The notes under the pieces: model-generated
Told to the model about the DNA's origin: nothing
Seen by the model: the letters and a program-made list of their open reading frames with translations, nothing else
Database searches by the model: none
Position numbers and translations under genes: made by a program
In this document: piece by piece, positions 1 to 9,523 of the stretch
Layout: each line of letters begins with the position of its first letter
How positions within the stretch are numbered: the first letter of the stretch is position 1
Origin: an uncultured Clostridia bacterium
GTDB taxonomy: Bacteria; Bacillota; Clostridia; Lachnospirales; Lachnospiraceae
Assembly (NCBI GenBank): GCA_948467395.1
Contig: CAOKDX010000003.1
Coordinates: 62,001 to 126,000 of the forward strand
Direction of reading: 5' to 3'
DNA length: 64,000 nucleotides

Positions 1-22
1 GGATATGGAAGATTTAACTCAA

Positions 23-53
23 ATAACCTCCCGGCCTTTGTCCGGGAGGTTAT
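23..53 (+). terminator. Intrinsic terminator of an upstream gene
   Basis: A perfect 12-bp stem (ATAACCTCCCGG pairing with CCGGGAGGTTAT) encloses a 7-nt loop and is followed by a short T-rich tract. It lies before the ribosome binding site of the first gene, so it most likely ends a plus-strand gene that lies almost wholly outside the window. Confidence 0.75.
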
Positions 54-77
54 ATTTCTAAAAGGAGAATCAGAATC

Positions 78-605
78 ATGAATTTTGAGAGACTGGAACA
101 GAATATAACGGATATCGTCACGGAGCAGCAGCTTAAGCTGGGATACCGAAGAGAAAAAATACGCATCTACTACCCCCTTCTGTCCCTAAACCGGCTACTC
201 GGCACAGACCAGGATATCCCTGAGATGAAAGCTGCCCTGGCTGCCTTCCGTGACAGGGTAAGGGACCGTTTTGGCGAAATCGGCATTACAGAGGACAGCG
301 GCCGTTTCTGTATCCTGCTGCCTCCCGAGGGAAATGCATACATTCACCAGTGTAATGCGGATCATTCCTTTCTGGAGAATCTGATCCTTATAACCGGAAG
401 GCATGGCTGCAGGATCGGGGAAGTACTAGATCTGTTCCGCTCCTGCCATGCCCATATTGAAAAGACAGAAAACGGAGAATTTGATTATCTGGCCTATTTC
501 GAAGATGGCGAGCCGGATAACTTCCGCTACTGCCTGACAGAGGAGCATGACCATGTGATCTATCATCGGTTCACACCGGAGGACTATCAGGATCTTGCAC
601 TATAA
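78..605 (+). CDS. DUF3877-like protein of unknown function
   Basis: This 175-residue soluble protein has no signal peptide or membrane segment. Its sequence resembles the DUF3877 family of Clostridia, recognised from the N-terminal pattern of a LGYRREKIRIYYP-like block and the acidic C-terminal half. No catalytic motif is visible and no function is known to me. An AGGAG ribosome binding site lies 10 nt before the ATG. It follows a strong terminator, so it is probably monocistronic. Its last 19 bases overlap the 3' end of the convergent aminotransferase gene. Confidence 0.6.
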   Translation: MNFERLEQNITDIVTEQQLKLGYRREKIRIYYPLLSLNRLLGTDQDIPEMKAALAAFRDRVRDRFGEIGITEDSGRFCILLPPEGNAYIHQCNADHSFLENLILITGRHGCRIGEVLDLFRSCHAHIEKTENGEFDYLAYFEDGEPDNFRYCLTEEHDHVIYHRFTPEDYQDLAL

Positions 606-1768
606 TATGCCTCCACGCCCTTTTTGAGACGGGCGAGGCCATCCTTTACCCGGTCTCTCTGACATGCGATATTCATCCGCACAAACTGCCGGCCGTTGCC
701 GCCGAATTCCTCGCCCTGCGAGAGGTACAGACCAGTTTCTTTTCTGAGAAAGCCGGCAAATTCCGTTGTATCCCCTGGCAGCCGTCCGCAGTCGATCCAG
801 AGAAGATATGTGACATCGGTGGAGACGACATACAGCTCCGGCAGCTCCTCCCTCAGGAACCGGACTACCAGCTCCTTGTTTTCCTGAAGATATGCCCGCA
901 GCTGATCCAGCCAGTCTTTTCCCCTGGTAAAGGCTGCAATGGCTGCCGTCACGGCAAAGACATTCGGTTCCGCTGCCTCATCGGTATTCAGGGCCCTCCA
1001 CATCTTATGGCGCAGCACCGGATCGGGAACGATCACAGCCGCCGTCTGCAGGCCCGCCAGGTTAAATGTCTTTGTGGGAGCGACACAGCTGATGCTGATC
1101 CTGGCACAGGTCTCTGATACAGAGGCAAAAGGAACGTAATCCAGTCCCGGGGCAGTCAGATCCCCGTGAATCTCATCAGAAATAACCGTAACGTGATTCG
1201 CCTCACATAACTCACCGACCCGGGCCAGTGTCTCCCGGTCCCATATCTTACCCGCCGGATTCTGGGGATTGCACAGGATCATCAGGGTAGTCTGGGGATC
1301 CGCCAGCTTCTCCTCCAGATCCTCAAAATCCATATGATACTTCTGTCCGTCATAAATCAACCTGTTTTCCAGAACATTTCTGCCGTTATTGCGGATACAG
1401 TTGAAGAAAATACCATACACCGGCGTCTGTATCAGAACATTTTCCCCCGGCGTCGTAAGCTTGCGCACCGCACTGGACAGCGCCGGCACAACACCGGTAC
1501 AGAATATCAGCCACTCCTTCCTGACCGTCAGATGATGGCGGGTTTCCCACCAGTCCATATAGGCGCGATACCATTCTTCTGGCAGCACCGTATAGCCATA
1601 TATGCCATGCACCGCCCTTTCCTTCACTGCCCGGACAATTTCCGGAGCCGTCTGAAAATCCATATCAGCCACCCACATGGGCAGTTCTCTTTCCTCCACA
1701 TCCCATTTCAGGGAGCTGGTGCCCCTGCGGTCTGTAGCCTGGTCAAAATTATATACCATACCCTTCAC
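587..1768 (-). CDS. MalY/PatB-type PLP aminotransferase (cystathionine beta-lyase-like)
   Basis: The 393-residue protein has the fold-type I aminotransferase layout and the usual length of the MalY/PatB subfamily. Near the N-terminus it carries the substrate-loop pattern W-V-A-D-M-D-F typical of that subfamily. The pyridoxal-phosphate lysine is seen in the APTKTFNLAGLQ block, and the cofactor aspartate region is in VTVISDEIHGDL. Members cleave the C-S bond of cystathionine or related cysteine conjugates in the cytoplasm; some act mainly as regulators. It is the last gene of a run with DUF3737 and GH3 genes (gaps of 12 and 13 nt). The exact substrate cannot be read from sequence. Confidence 0.85.
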   Translation of the reverse strand: MKGMVYNFDQATDRRGTSSLKWDVEERELPMWVADMDFQTAPEIVRAVKERAVHGIYGYTVLPEEWYRAYMDWWETRHHLTVRKEWLIFCTGVVPALSSAVRKLTTPGENVLIQTPVYGIFFNCIRNNGRNVLENRLIYDGQKYHMDFEDLEEKLADPQTTLMILCNPQNPAGKIWDRETLARVGELCEANHVTVISDEIHGDLTAPGLDYVPFASVSETCARISISCVAPTKTFNLAGLQTAAVIVPDPVLRHKMWRALNTDEAAEPNVFAVTAAIAAFTRGKDWLDQLRAYLQENKELVVRFLREELPELYVVSTDVTYLLWIDCGRLPGDTTEFAGFLRKETGLYLSQGEEFGGNGRQFVRMNIACQRDRVKDGLARLKKGVEAYYSARS

Positions 1769-1780
1769 GGCCTCCTGTTT

Positions 1781-2641
1781 TTACTTTTCTTCCACATCCC
1801 TGCAGACAATCTTTGTCCGGGACGGATCAATCCGGTCACGGTTGAGTATCAGCTCGCCGATATGCTCTGCCCGGATGGTGCCCCCTGCCGGATCCATAAC
1901 ACTGTCTATCGTATTGGTAATATCCGCCTCCACAGTTGAGTACTCAAAGGCCAGTGTCGTATTCAGCAGCTTGCAGTCCTTCATAACAAGATGATCGATA
2001 TAACACATTCCCTGCAGGCTCTCCACCGTGCAGTGGATCAGTGTGAGATTTTTCGCATTCCAGCCCAGATACTCCCCGGAGATAAAGGAGTCGTATACTG
2101 TGACATTCTCCGTATTCCAGAAGGCGTCCCTGGAAATCAGCTTTGAATGGCGGATCTCTACATTTTTTGCCCCATCAAAGGAATAATTTCCAGTAAGAGT
2201 CAGCCCGTCTACACTCATATCCGTACTGTTCATGGCAAAATAATCACCTCTGGCCGTAACATTCTCCATTGTCACATGCTGGCAGTGCCACAGGGTCTCC
2301 TCCGCACGGGAAAGGGTAACATTTCTCAACTGCAGACCATGGCAGCGGCGGAAATTCTTGGGCGCGTCCACTACGGAATCACTGATCCTGATCTGACTGG
2401 TATACCATACGCCGGCACGCGCCATCTCAAACCAAACACAGTCTCTCACCTGTATATTTTTGCTGTACCAGAGAGGATATTTCCACTGGAACAGACAATG
2501 GTCCAGTTCTATATCCCGGCTCTCCTTCAGGGGAGATTCCCCGTCCGCAAAGGTACTGTCAGAAATAGCCAGATCTGCCGCCTGAAATAATGCCCTCTCT
2601 CCTGTCAGGAATTCCTGCCTTATCTCCTTCTTCACATCCAT
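1781..2641 (-). CDS. DUF3737 family right-handed beta-helix protein
   Basis: This 286-residue protein consists almost entirely of short repeated strands with alternating hydrophobic positions (for example ISDSTFADGES, IRISDSVVDAP, LTLIHCTVESL), the signature of a right-handed parallel beta-helix. The overall sequence matches DUF3737 proteins of Firmicutes. There is no signal peptide, so it is likely cytoplasmic. The gene sits 13 nt downstream of the GH3 glucosidase and 12 nt upstream of the aminotransferase, implying one transcript. A sugar-related role is possible from the fold and the neighbour, but this is inference. Confidence 0.75.
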   Translation of the reverse strand: MDVKKEIRQEFLTGERALFQAADLAISDSTFADGESPLKESRDIELDHCLFQWKYPLWYSKNIQVRDCVWFEMARAGVWYTSQIRISDSVVDAPKNFRRCHGLQLRNVTLSRAEETLWHCQHVTMENVTARGDYFAMNSTDMSVDGLTLTGNYSFDGAKNVEIRHSKLISRDAFWNTENVTVYDSFISGEYLGWNAKNLTLIHCTVESLQGMCYIDHLVMKDCKLLNTTLAFEYSTVEADITNTIDSVMDPAGGTIRAEHIGELILNRDRIDPSRTKIVCRDVEEK

Positions 2642-2654
2642 CTTACACCATTCC

Positions 2655-5042
2655 TCACTCTATCTTCAATATCAGTTCCAGTATCCTCTTTCCACAGTCT
2701 TCCATCTCCTGACGGGTAAGAAGGCCCTTTTCCATTGCCTCCAAAAGCCGTTCCGGAAATCCACAGGCCATTTTCAGGTCATTTCCCGCCAGTACCTCTT
2801 TATAATGCTCTCCCAGCGTCCACCAGTCCGAGGTAACCATGCCGTGAAAGCCCCACTCGCCGCGGAGTATGCCATCGATGAGTTCCCGGTTCTCCGACGC
2901 CCGGCGGCCGTTTATAATATTATATGCCGTCATGATGCACCAGGGTTCCGCTGTTTTTACTATGATCTCAAATGCTTTCAGGTAGATTTCCCGAGCCGCC
3001 CGCTCCGACACCCTGGAATCACTGTTTTTGCGGTTTGTCTCCTTGTTATTCAGGGCAAAATGCTTCACTGTGGCAGCAATATGCTGTGACTGGATTCCTT
3101 TGACCATGGCCGCAGCCATAGTTCCCGTGAGGAACGGATCCTCCGAGTAATACTCAAAGTTTCTCCCACAGAGCGGGCTTCGATGTATGTTCACTGCCGG
3201 AGTGAGCCAGACCGATATATTGTTTTCCTTAACCTCCCTGGCTCCTGCCTCACCGACCGCATAGACCAGCTCCGGATTCCACGTACAGGCAAGCAGTGTG
3301 GAGCACGGCCACGCCGTAGTATGGACGCCGCACTGCGGTTCGATCCTGAGACCAGCCGGACCATCCGCCGTCATAATATTGGGAATGCCGTATTCCGGCA
3401 TATTTCCGATTCCAAAGGTATTTGCCGTGCCGGTATTGGGCTGGCCCCCCAGCAGATGCGCCAGTTCTTCGTCCGTGAGCTGACGGATAAATTCCTCTGT
3501 TGTCAGCTTGCCCTCCGCCACTTCGGTAAAGGGACGGATTCCCTCCTTATACCGCCAGCTCCAGAGCAGTACGCCCTTTACATTGCGGTATGCCGGGGTG
3601 AGCCCGTCCACCGGCTCCTTTGGCATATGCTCCAGACCGCATTCATCCGGGTTCCGCGCCTCCCCCTGCGGCAGATCTTCAAAGCTGCCATCTGACAGCA
3701 TCCGATGTTTCAGGGAGGCTGGTGCCAGCTGTGACGTCAGCTGTTCCACGATCCGGTTCTCCTCCAGCCTATACTCAAAATCCAGCTTTCTCACATCCCT
3801 TACCGAAGTGCCGGCATAGAAACAGTAGTTCCCTGCCTCAAGCACCCAGGCAGACGCACAGACCTTCCCCATATCGTCATAGGAAGCCATAGAGCTGACA
3901 GGAAACTCCAGGGTCAGAAGTTCGGTTTCTCCTCTCTGTAAGAGACGTGTCTTCTGAAACGCTGCCAGGCTTTTGGCAGGTTTGCCAAGAAGCCCCGCCG
4001 GCGCACCGATATAGATCTGGATCACTTCTTTCCCTTCCCGGTCTCCCGTGTTTGTCACCTGAATCCGGAACCGGAGCCTGCCATCCCTCTCTTCAGCAGA
4101 GAGAACATCCCATTCAAATTCCGTATAGGACAGGCCGTAACCAAAGGGATAATTTACCTTATCATACGCTTCCGGTATCGTCTCAAAATACCGGTATCCC
4201 ACATAGATATCCTCAGTATAGTCAACATAGGATTCCGATTCATGAAAATTATAAGTAGACGGATAGTCCTCCAGACGTCTGGCAAAGGTATCCGATAATC
4301 TGCCTGACGGACTGCCGATTCCGCAGAGCAGCTCCGCCATGGCGTTGCCGCCCTCTATCCCATCCTGCCACGCCAGCAGGACAGACTGGATCCCCTCGTC
4401 CTCCTTAAACCAGTCTGTATCTATCATGCCGCCCACATTCAATACGACAACAATCCGCTCAAAATACTGCTTCACCTTCTGAATCATGGCGCGCTCGGCA
4501 TGAGTCAGATAAAAATCTCCGTCTTCAAAGATGCTGTCCGTTTTTCCGCCGTCGTCATAACTGCTCTTGCGGTCCCATCCCTCACCAGAGAAACGGCAAA
4601 TGGCAATCACCGCCGTATCGGCAAAATTCCTGGCGTCCCGGCACAGGTCATCCGGCAGCTCCGGCTCCACAGTCATACCCGGCTCCGTTCCCTTCGCATA
4701 CTGATGCTTCACATCTTTCCGATAAAAATCAGCCAGCTTCGGAAAGACGCTCACCCGGTCACAAAGGTTTTTCATCCCCTCATACAGGTTCACCGTGTAT
4801 TCCACTGTCACATCTCCGCTGCCGCCGCCGCCCTTGACATAATCCACACTCGCCTTGCCAAAGAGGGCAACCCTGGAACCCTTTTCCAGCGGAAGAAGGC
4901 CACCCTCATTTTTCAAAAGGACCATCCCCTCCTTCGCCGCCTCTTTCGATAATCTCCTGTGCTCCTCGCATGCTGTCACTCTCTGCCCGTCCTTCCCCAG
5001 CGGAAGGTTCGGCTGATAGTATGCTCTCTGCCATTTGTTCAT
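2655..5042 (-). CDS. Glycoside hydrolase family 3 beta-glucosidase with permuted domain order
   Basis: The protein (795 residues from the chosen start) is a GH3 enzyme that hydrolyses beta-linked glucosides or related glycosides. The domains are in reverse of the common order: the alpha/beta sandwich domain (motifs VLLKNEGGLLPL and GGGGSGDVT) comes first, a fibronectin-III-like domain lies near residues 310-390, and the catalytic barrel comes last. The barrel carries KHFALNNKE and the nucleophile aspartate in MVTSDWW. This order is known in some rumen enzymes such as Ruminococcus albus and Butyrivibrio beta-glucosidases. No signal peptide is visible, so it probably acts on imported oligosaccharides. 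I start at the second methionine because AAAGGAGA lies 9 nt before it; the first ATG at 5063 overlaps that signal. Confidence 0.92.
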   Translation of the reverse strand: MNKWQRAYYQPNLPLGKDGQRVTACEEHRRLSKEAAKEGMVLLKNEGGLLPLEKGSRVALFGKASVDYVKGGGGSGDVTVEYTVNLYEGMKNLCDRVSVFPKLADFYRKDVKHQYAKGTEPGMTVEPELPDDLCRDARNFADTAVIAICRFSGEGWDRKSSYDDGGKTDSIFEDGDFYLTHAERAMIQKVKQYFERIVVVLNVGGMIDTDWFKEDEGIQSVLLAWQDGIEGGNAMAELLCGIGSPSGRLSDTFARRLEDYPSTYNFHESESYVDYTEDIYVGYRYFETIPEAYDKVNYPFGYGLSYTEFEWDVLSAEERDGRLRFRIQVTNTGDREGKEVIQIYIGAPAGLLGKPAKSLAAFQKTRLLQRGETELLTLEFPVSSMASYDDMGKVCASAWVLEAGNYCFYAGTSVRDVRKLDFEYRLEENRIVEQLTSQLAPASLKHRMLSDGSFEDLPQGEARNPDECGLEHMPKEPVDGLTPAYRNVKGVLLWSWRYKEGIRPFTEVAEGKLTTEEFIRQLTDEELAHLLGGQPNTGTANTFGIGNMPEYGIPNIMTADGPAGLRIEPQCGVHTTAWPCSTLLACTWNPELVYAVGEAGAREVKENNISVWLTPAVNIHRSPLCGRNFEYYSEDPFLTGTMAAAMVKGIQSQHIAATVKHFALNNKETNRKNSDSRVSERAAREIYLKAFEIIVKTAEPWCIMTAYNIINGRRASENRELIDGILRGEWGFHGMVTSDWWTLGEHYKEVLAGNDLKMACGFPERLLEAMEKGLLTRQEMEDCGKRILELILKIE

Positions 5043-5132
5043 TTCCTGCCCTCTCCTTTTCATCTAAAATTACCGCTGTTGTGCTAATTCTACCACTCCT
5101 GTTCCCCGTTTGCAACTCTATTTTACCGGGCT

Positions 5133-5753
5133 CTAGCCCACCCATTCATTCCCCCGGTATTCCTCTATGATAGCCCGGATACCCGCCCCATTTTCCAGCA
5201 GCTCCACCAGCATTTCCCTTGCCAGCTCAAACATCCGGAACAGCTCCCGTTTCCCCGGTGCATCCGAATATACCTTCCAGTATCCCGCATAAAGAGAATC
5301 CTTCCCCTTATGAAGGATAAATCCCCGCACATCTTCAATAGGATAGCCAAGAATCAGGCCAAGCTCGTGGGGAAATTCCCTGCCTCCGTCACGATATGCC
5401 CGATACCGCTCGCGAAAAACTGGTAATATGTTCTCCATCCGGGCAGGAACATAGTCCCTTCCGGAAAAAAACTCCCTCACCTCTTCCCGGTCCAGATAGA
5501 CAGAAAGCCTATGACTGTCGTACAGCAGTATGACAGCTCTCACCTCTGTCACATAGAGTACATAATAACAGATTCCACTCTCCCTTAATAAGTCATGGAT
5601 CCGCCCCAGATTCCCTCTGTGGATAATAAACAGGCTGGAGATCCTGAGCCCTACGATCAGCGGTGCACACTGTAGAACCATCTGGTTCTCAATTTTTCCT
5701 GTGTCCATTCTGCATATCATCTCCCGCACCTCCCCGCTTATTTTTGTACCCAT
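5133..5753 (-). CDS. DUF3793 family protein
   Basis: The product is 206 residues if translation starts at the methionine preceded by a perfect AGGAGG at 8 nt spacing. A longer frame to 5828 lacks such a signal. The C-terminal half contains HELGLILGYPIEDVRGFI, the characteristic block of DUF3793 proteins of Clostridia. It is soluble and acidic with no recognisable catalytic residues. The family often sits beside redox or flavodoxin genes elsewhere, but here the neighbours (GH3 glucosidase and L,D-transpeptidase) do not suggest a role. Function unknown. Confidence 0.7.
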   Translation of the reverse strand: MGTKISGEVREMICRMDTGKIENQMVLQCAPLIVGLRISSLFIIHRGNLGRIHDLLRESGICYYVLYVTEVRAVILLYDSHRLSVYLDREEVREFFSGRDYVPARMENILPVFRERYRAYRDGGREFPHELGLILGYPIEDVRGFILHKGKDSLYAGYWKVYSDAPGKRELFRMFELAREMLVELLENGAGIRAIIEEYRGNEWVG

Positions 5754-5896
5754 GCCGTAAACCTCCTCTGTGAACGCCTGCCATCCGTCAAGGGCGCCAA
5801 TCTGAACCCTCCCTTGCACTGACTCCACAGTATCTAGTTTAAATACTTTCCGGGAAAAAATACATAAAAAAGCGTCGACGGAAAACCGCGGCGCTC

Positions 5897-5927
5897 CAAG
5901 AATCAGCGGAGCTGATTCTTGCTCCGC
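5897..5927. repeat. Overlapping inverted repeats with two mutually exclusive stems
   Basis: An 11-bp stem (CAAGAATCAGC with GCTGATTCTTG, loop of 3) overlaps a second 7-bp perfect stem (GCGGAGC with GCTCCGC, loop of 8). They share bases and cannot form together. The element lies between the L,D-transpeptidase terminator and the DUF3793 gene. It could be a REP-like intergenic repeat or a structured leader of the DUF3793 transcript. Confidence 0.5.
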
Positions 5928-5952
5928 ACAAGACGGTCTTTCCTATAAGATG

Positions 5953-5982
5953 AAAAAGGCGCTGCCCATACAGGCAGCACCT
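5953..5982 (-). terminator. Intrinsic terminator of the L,D-transpeptidase gene
   Basis: On the minus strand a GGTGCTGCC/GGCAGCGCC stem with a short loop is followed directly by five T residues, starting 8 nt past the stop codon of the L,D-transpeptidase gene. This is a textbook rho-independent terminator. Confidence 0.85.
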
Positions 5983-5989
5983 TCTGCTT

Positions 5990-7486
5990 CTAATGTATAT
6001 ATACCAGTTCACGGTACTTTAACATGCTGTAGATCTTTTCCGCATCCGCCGGATGAAGATTCAGACACCCATGGGAACCGATGGTCTTATATAAATCCTT
6101 ATTCCAGCGGTGCCAGGGCTGCCATGTAGCCGGATGGAATCCTGTACCCGTCCAGGTGATCCGCACCCAGCACTTCACGAAGGTCTCGTAATCTTCCCCC
6201 TTCATCGTATAATCCCTTCGGTGTTCCTTGATAAAGAAGGCTCCTCTTGGCGTCTCGCGTCCCTTTACCGGTCTTCCTGATATGGTGCGGCACTTAAACG
6301 CCACCTTTCCGTCACGCACCACATAGACCATCTGTTTCTTTATGGATACTTCCGTATAATTTTTCGGATCCCAGTCCTCTTCAAAATTTTCAAAGTCTTT
6401 CTTAAAGGCGGTATTGAGATAGTTTACCTTCTGCTTCATCGTCAGCGCCTTTTTATTTTCACTGCCCGGATCCGCAATATATGCTTCCGTCAGACTGTTG
6501 TCAATTTTTTTCTTCAATGCCTTTTTTGCCTGCTGCAGAGTCTTATTATAATCCAGCTGCCAGCCATAATCCCCTCCTGATACCTGGATCTTCCTGACCT
6601 TCTTTTTCTCATGGGAATTCAGTGTTCTTGTCTTTCCCACCGTTTTATATTTGGCGCAGAAACGCTCCACCCAGTCTGCGATGGCGGCCTCATTATACTT
6701 AATCTTTCCGTCTTTGCAGCTGATCCATTTTGAGATGGTATTCGGCGTGATCTTCTCTGTCACGCCCTCACCCATGTTCCATGTAATAAAGCGGAGCGCC
6801 GCATTGTTGCACAGAGAGATTTCCGTATTCAATGCCTCGTCCTCTGATGTGGTCGCAGGTTTTTCATACAGATCCGGATACTTTTCCGGATCCGATATGT
6901 CAATCTCGATCCTGGCCTCCTGCAGGGCGGCTTTCAGGGCATGGAAAAACGCATCCGTCCTTATCTTATTGCCGGAAACCTCCTGTACGCAGACATACTG
7001 CTTCTTCTCCTTGTCATAGGCGGCATATGCCGATACCGGTTCTACGATCTGGTAATCTTCATTTCCCACAACAAGAAGGGACTCCATCATCATCTGCTGC
7101 AGCTTCTCTTCATTATAAGATACATTATATTCAATAGAATATTCCCTCTCTTTGGGCACCAGTACAAAAGAAGAATGCTGTTCTCCGAACAGCTCCTCCC
7201 ATTCCGTCCCGGAATCTACAACATAATCCAGATCTTTGCCAAAAATAGTAATATTCCCATTATCTCTTGCCTTAACATTCAGTTCATAATCATGAAAGAC
7301 CGCTGTCAGATTCTTTTTTGACTCCTCCAGCGTCTGTTTGGATACATCTATCCCGTTAATCATAGTACCCGGATACCACCGGCTGCTATAATAGATCTGC
7401 AGATAAACGATGAACCCGGCTAACATGAAAACGATAACCCCCGTTGCGATACCAGCTACGATACCAATTCTACGCTTTTTGCTCAT
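5990..7486 (-). CDS. L,D-transpeptidase with peptidoglycan-binding domains
   Basis: The 498-residue protein has a short basic N-terminus and one membrane segment (about residues 9-29), which anchors it with the rest outside. Residues of roughly 60-350 resemble the peptidoglycan-binding-like domain found in clostridial YkuD proteins. The C-terminal 120 residues are the YkuD catalytic domain, with the catalytic histidine and cysteine in IGSHGCLNLHP. The family makes 3-3 crosslinks in peptidoglycan or attaches proteins to it, and resists most beta-lactams. The gene has its own promoter and terminator and is probably monocistronic. Confidence 0.9.
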   Translation of the reverse strand: MSKKRRIGIVAGIATGVIVFMLAGFIVYLQIYYSSRWYPGTMINGIDVSKQTLEESKKNLTAVFHDYELNVKARDNGNITIFGKDLDYVVDSGTEWEELFGEQHSSFVLVPKEREYSIEYNVSYNEEKLQQMMMESLLVVGNEDYQIVEPVSAYAAYDKEKKQYVCVQEVSGNKIRTDAFFHALKAALQEARIEIDISDPEKYPDLYEKPATTSEDEALNTEISLCNNAALRFITWNMGEGVTEKITPNTISKWISCKDGKIKYNEAAIADWVERFCAKYKTVGKTRTLNSHEKKKVRKIQVSGGDYGWQLDYNKTLQQAKKALKKKIDNSLTEAYIADPGSENKKALTMKQKVNYLNTAFKKDFENFEEDWDPKNYTEVSIKKQMVYVVRDGKVAFKCRTISGRPVKGRETPRGAFFIKEHRRDYTMKGEDYETFVKCWVRITWTGTGFHPATWQPWHRWNKDLYKTIGSHGCLNLHPADAEKIYSMLKYRELVYIH

Positions 7487-7560
7487 ACTGTCTTCAAGTC
7501 CTCTCTTCTGCCATTCTCACTAAATTTTCCTGCCAATACATAAATATATGTACCGCACTC

Positions 7561-7589
7561 ATTATACTATTCCAACAATTCCTAGTCAA
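7561..7589 (-). promoter_or_regulatory. Vegetative promoter of the L,D-transpeptidase gene
   Basis: On the minus strand TTGACT (7584-7589) and TATAAT (7561-7566) are separated by exactly 17 bp, about 75 bp before the start codon. This is a near-consensus sigma-A promoter. Confidence 0.8.
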
Positions 7590-7593
7590 CAAT

Positions 7594-7635
7594 GAAAGAT
7601 ATCCGGTTACAGAGTAATCTGCTCCCGGATATCCT
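7594..7635 (-). terminator. Probable terminator of the chemotaxis receptor gene
   Basis: CCGGATATC pairs perfectly with GATATCCGG across an 18-nt loop, starting about 35 nt beyond the stop codon of the receptor gene. The T tract is short, so the call is moderate. Confidence 0.5.
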
Positions 7636-7669
7636 GCATTGTATCATAAGTTACCTGACTGTATGCCAA

Positions 7670-9358
7670 TTACTGTTTCAATGTAAATTTACCCACCATC
7701 TGCTCAAGATTCTCTGTCTGGGCTGACAATTCCTCACTTGTCGCCGAGGTCTCCTCCGCGGCTGCCGAATTATTCTGGATCACTTCAGAAATCTGCTCGA
7801 CGCCGGACTCCATCTGCTTCATGGCATCCGCCTGGGCTACGGTCATCTTACTGATCTCATCCGTTGACTCAGCCAGTGTGGAAATTCCCCTGATCAGGGA
7901 TTCAATGGCGTCTGTTGTTCTGGCTGTGATCTCATTTCCCCGCTCCACTTCCTGAATCGAATTCTCAATCAGCCGTTTCGTATCCACCGCGGCAGAAGCG
8001 CTGTCCGCTGCCAGCTTTCCAATCTGGTCTGCCACAACGGCAAAGCCTTTGCCAGCCTCCCCTGCTCTTGCCGCCTCGATGGAAGCATTCAGGGAAAGAA
8101 GATTTGTCTGTGCTGCAATATCTTCAATGGCTGTGATAATATTGACGATTTCCTTTGAGGTATCATTGATCCGGTCCATAGCGGACTTCAGCTGCCGGAT
8201 GTCCTCATTGCTCTTCTCCGCCTCTCCCATAAACTGCTCTGCATTTTCGTGGGATTCCTGAGCCTTCTCTGAGCTGTGTACAATGGTTTCCGTAATATTC
8301 TGTATACTCGCCGTCAGCTCCTCCACCGAAGCCGCCTGATTTGTCGCCCCCTCGGCCAGTGAGGTCGCACTCTCCGCCATCTGATACGCACCCATGGAAA
8401 CCTGTTCCGTTGAATCATGAATGTTCCCCAGAGTATCGCTCAGCGAAGTAATAATGGTCACTATGGCCCTGTCCAGCTCTGAAAAATCCCCTTTGAAGTC
8501 AACCTCTGTGGCGATATCGAAATTACCTGCTGCCACCTCGCGAAGACCTCTGGACAGTTCATGAATATATTCCTTCAGCAGAGAAGCCGCCTCCTTAAAG
8601 GACTCTGTCATCTCCCCAATCTCATCGGGATACATGCTCTCGATCTCAATATCCAGATCGCCGCTGGCCATCTTCGCCGATGCATCCTTTACATGTTTGA
8701 TAGGCTCTGCAAACAGCTTCGCAACAAAGCCGGCAATCCGCATGGCAATGATTATCGACACAATGATAACGATAACCATTACGATCAGTACGATCAGCGC
8801 CAGATACTGCATGTTTCTGGAAGCCTCATTCCCCATCTCCACATTCAGGTCGATGAGCTCCTCCACCGCGTCGGTCAGAATCTTCAGCGTGGGCTTGCCC
8901 TGGGACATCAGCAGATCCAGTGCCTCCTCATTCTGGTTGTTCTGTGCCTTCTCCTGTACCTGTTCAAATATATCACGGTATGTCGGCAATGTGTCATTGA
9001 CGGTTGCCAGCAATTTCTTCTCTTCCTCTGTGGTGCAATGCACATCCAGCACATCCAGTGCCGCATCGGTCTTTTTCCTGATCTCATCCAGCTCTGCAGC
9101 CGCTTCTTTGATCTCCGTCTCATCCTCAAGCAGAATCAGTTCCCTGATCATGGCAGGCTCCTTATTCAGATATGTACTGAATATACCAATTTCTCCCTGT
9201 GAGAAACCATTCTGAACCAATACCTTATTATATCTGCTATTCACCAGGATCAATGCCGCAATACCGAACACGGCAGCAATACTGGCAATAATAACCACAA
9301 TGGTAAAACAAAACCGAAGTTTCTTTTCTACCTTCATCTTTTTTATTTTCTCTCTCAT
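7670..9358 (-). CDS. Methyl-accepting chemotaxis protein
   Basis: The 562-residue receptor has two membrane segments (about residues 16-36 and 180-205) enclosing an extracellular four-helix-bundle type sensor of about 140 residues. A HAMP domain follows (about 208-265) and then a long coiled-coil signalling domain. The conserved hairpin tip is recognisable in [20 protein letters not shown], where the receptor contacts CheA and CheW. It senses an unknown external ligand and controls motility or another CheA-dependent output. No che gene is nearby, so it is an orphan receptor. Two promoters precede it. Confidence 0.93.
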   Translation of the reverse strand: MREKIKKMKVEKKLRFCFTIVVIIASIAAVFGIAALILVNSRYNKVLVQNGFSQGEIGIFSTYLNKEPAMIRELILLEDETEIKEAAAELDEIRKKTDAALDVLDVHCTTEEEKKLLATVNDTLPTYRDIFEQVQEKAQNNQNEEALDLLMSQGKPTLKILTDAVEELIDLNVEMGNEASRNMQYLALIVLIVMVIVIIVSIIIAMRIAGFVAKLFAEPIKHVKDASAKMASGDLDIEIESMYPDEIGEMTESFKEAASLLKEYIHELSRGLREVAAGNFDIATEVDFKGDFSELDRAIVTIITSLSDTLGNIHDSTEQVSMGAYQMAESATSLAEGATNQAASVEELTASIQNITETIVHSSEKAQESHENAEQFMGEAEKSNEDIRQLKSAMDRINDTSKEIVNIITAIEDIAAQTNLLSLNASIEAARAGEAGKGFAVVADQIGKLAADSASAAVDTKRLIENSIQEVERGNEITARTTDAIESLIRGISTLAESTDEISKMTVAQADAMKQMESGVEQISEVIQNNSAAAEETSATSEELSAQTENLEQMVGKFTLKQ

Positions 9359-9428
9359 TTCCTAACTTACCCTTCTTTCATAATCCAATATTCATTAAAT
9401 GCCTGATCTATTACAGTTCCACTGGCAG

Positions 9429-9506
9429 CTTATACACAACACATTATTCTCATGTCAAGGTTCATAAATCACACTACCATTATACCACTATCACAAAAAT
9501 TTGCAA
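9429..9506 (-). promoter_or_regulatory. Two tandem promoters of the chemotaxis receptor gene
   Basis: The distal promoter reads TTGCAA (9501-9506), 16 bp, TATAAT (9479-9484), with an extended TG motif. The proximal one reads TTGACA (9453-9458), 18 bp, TATAAG (9429-9434). Both point at the receptor gene on the minus strand. Confidence 0.6.
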
Positions 9507-9523
9507 TAATACAATATCATCCA

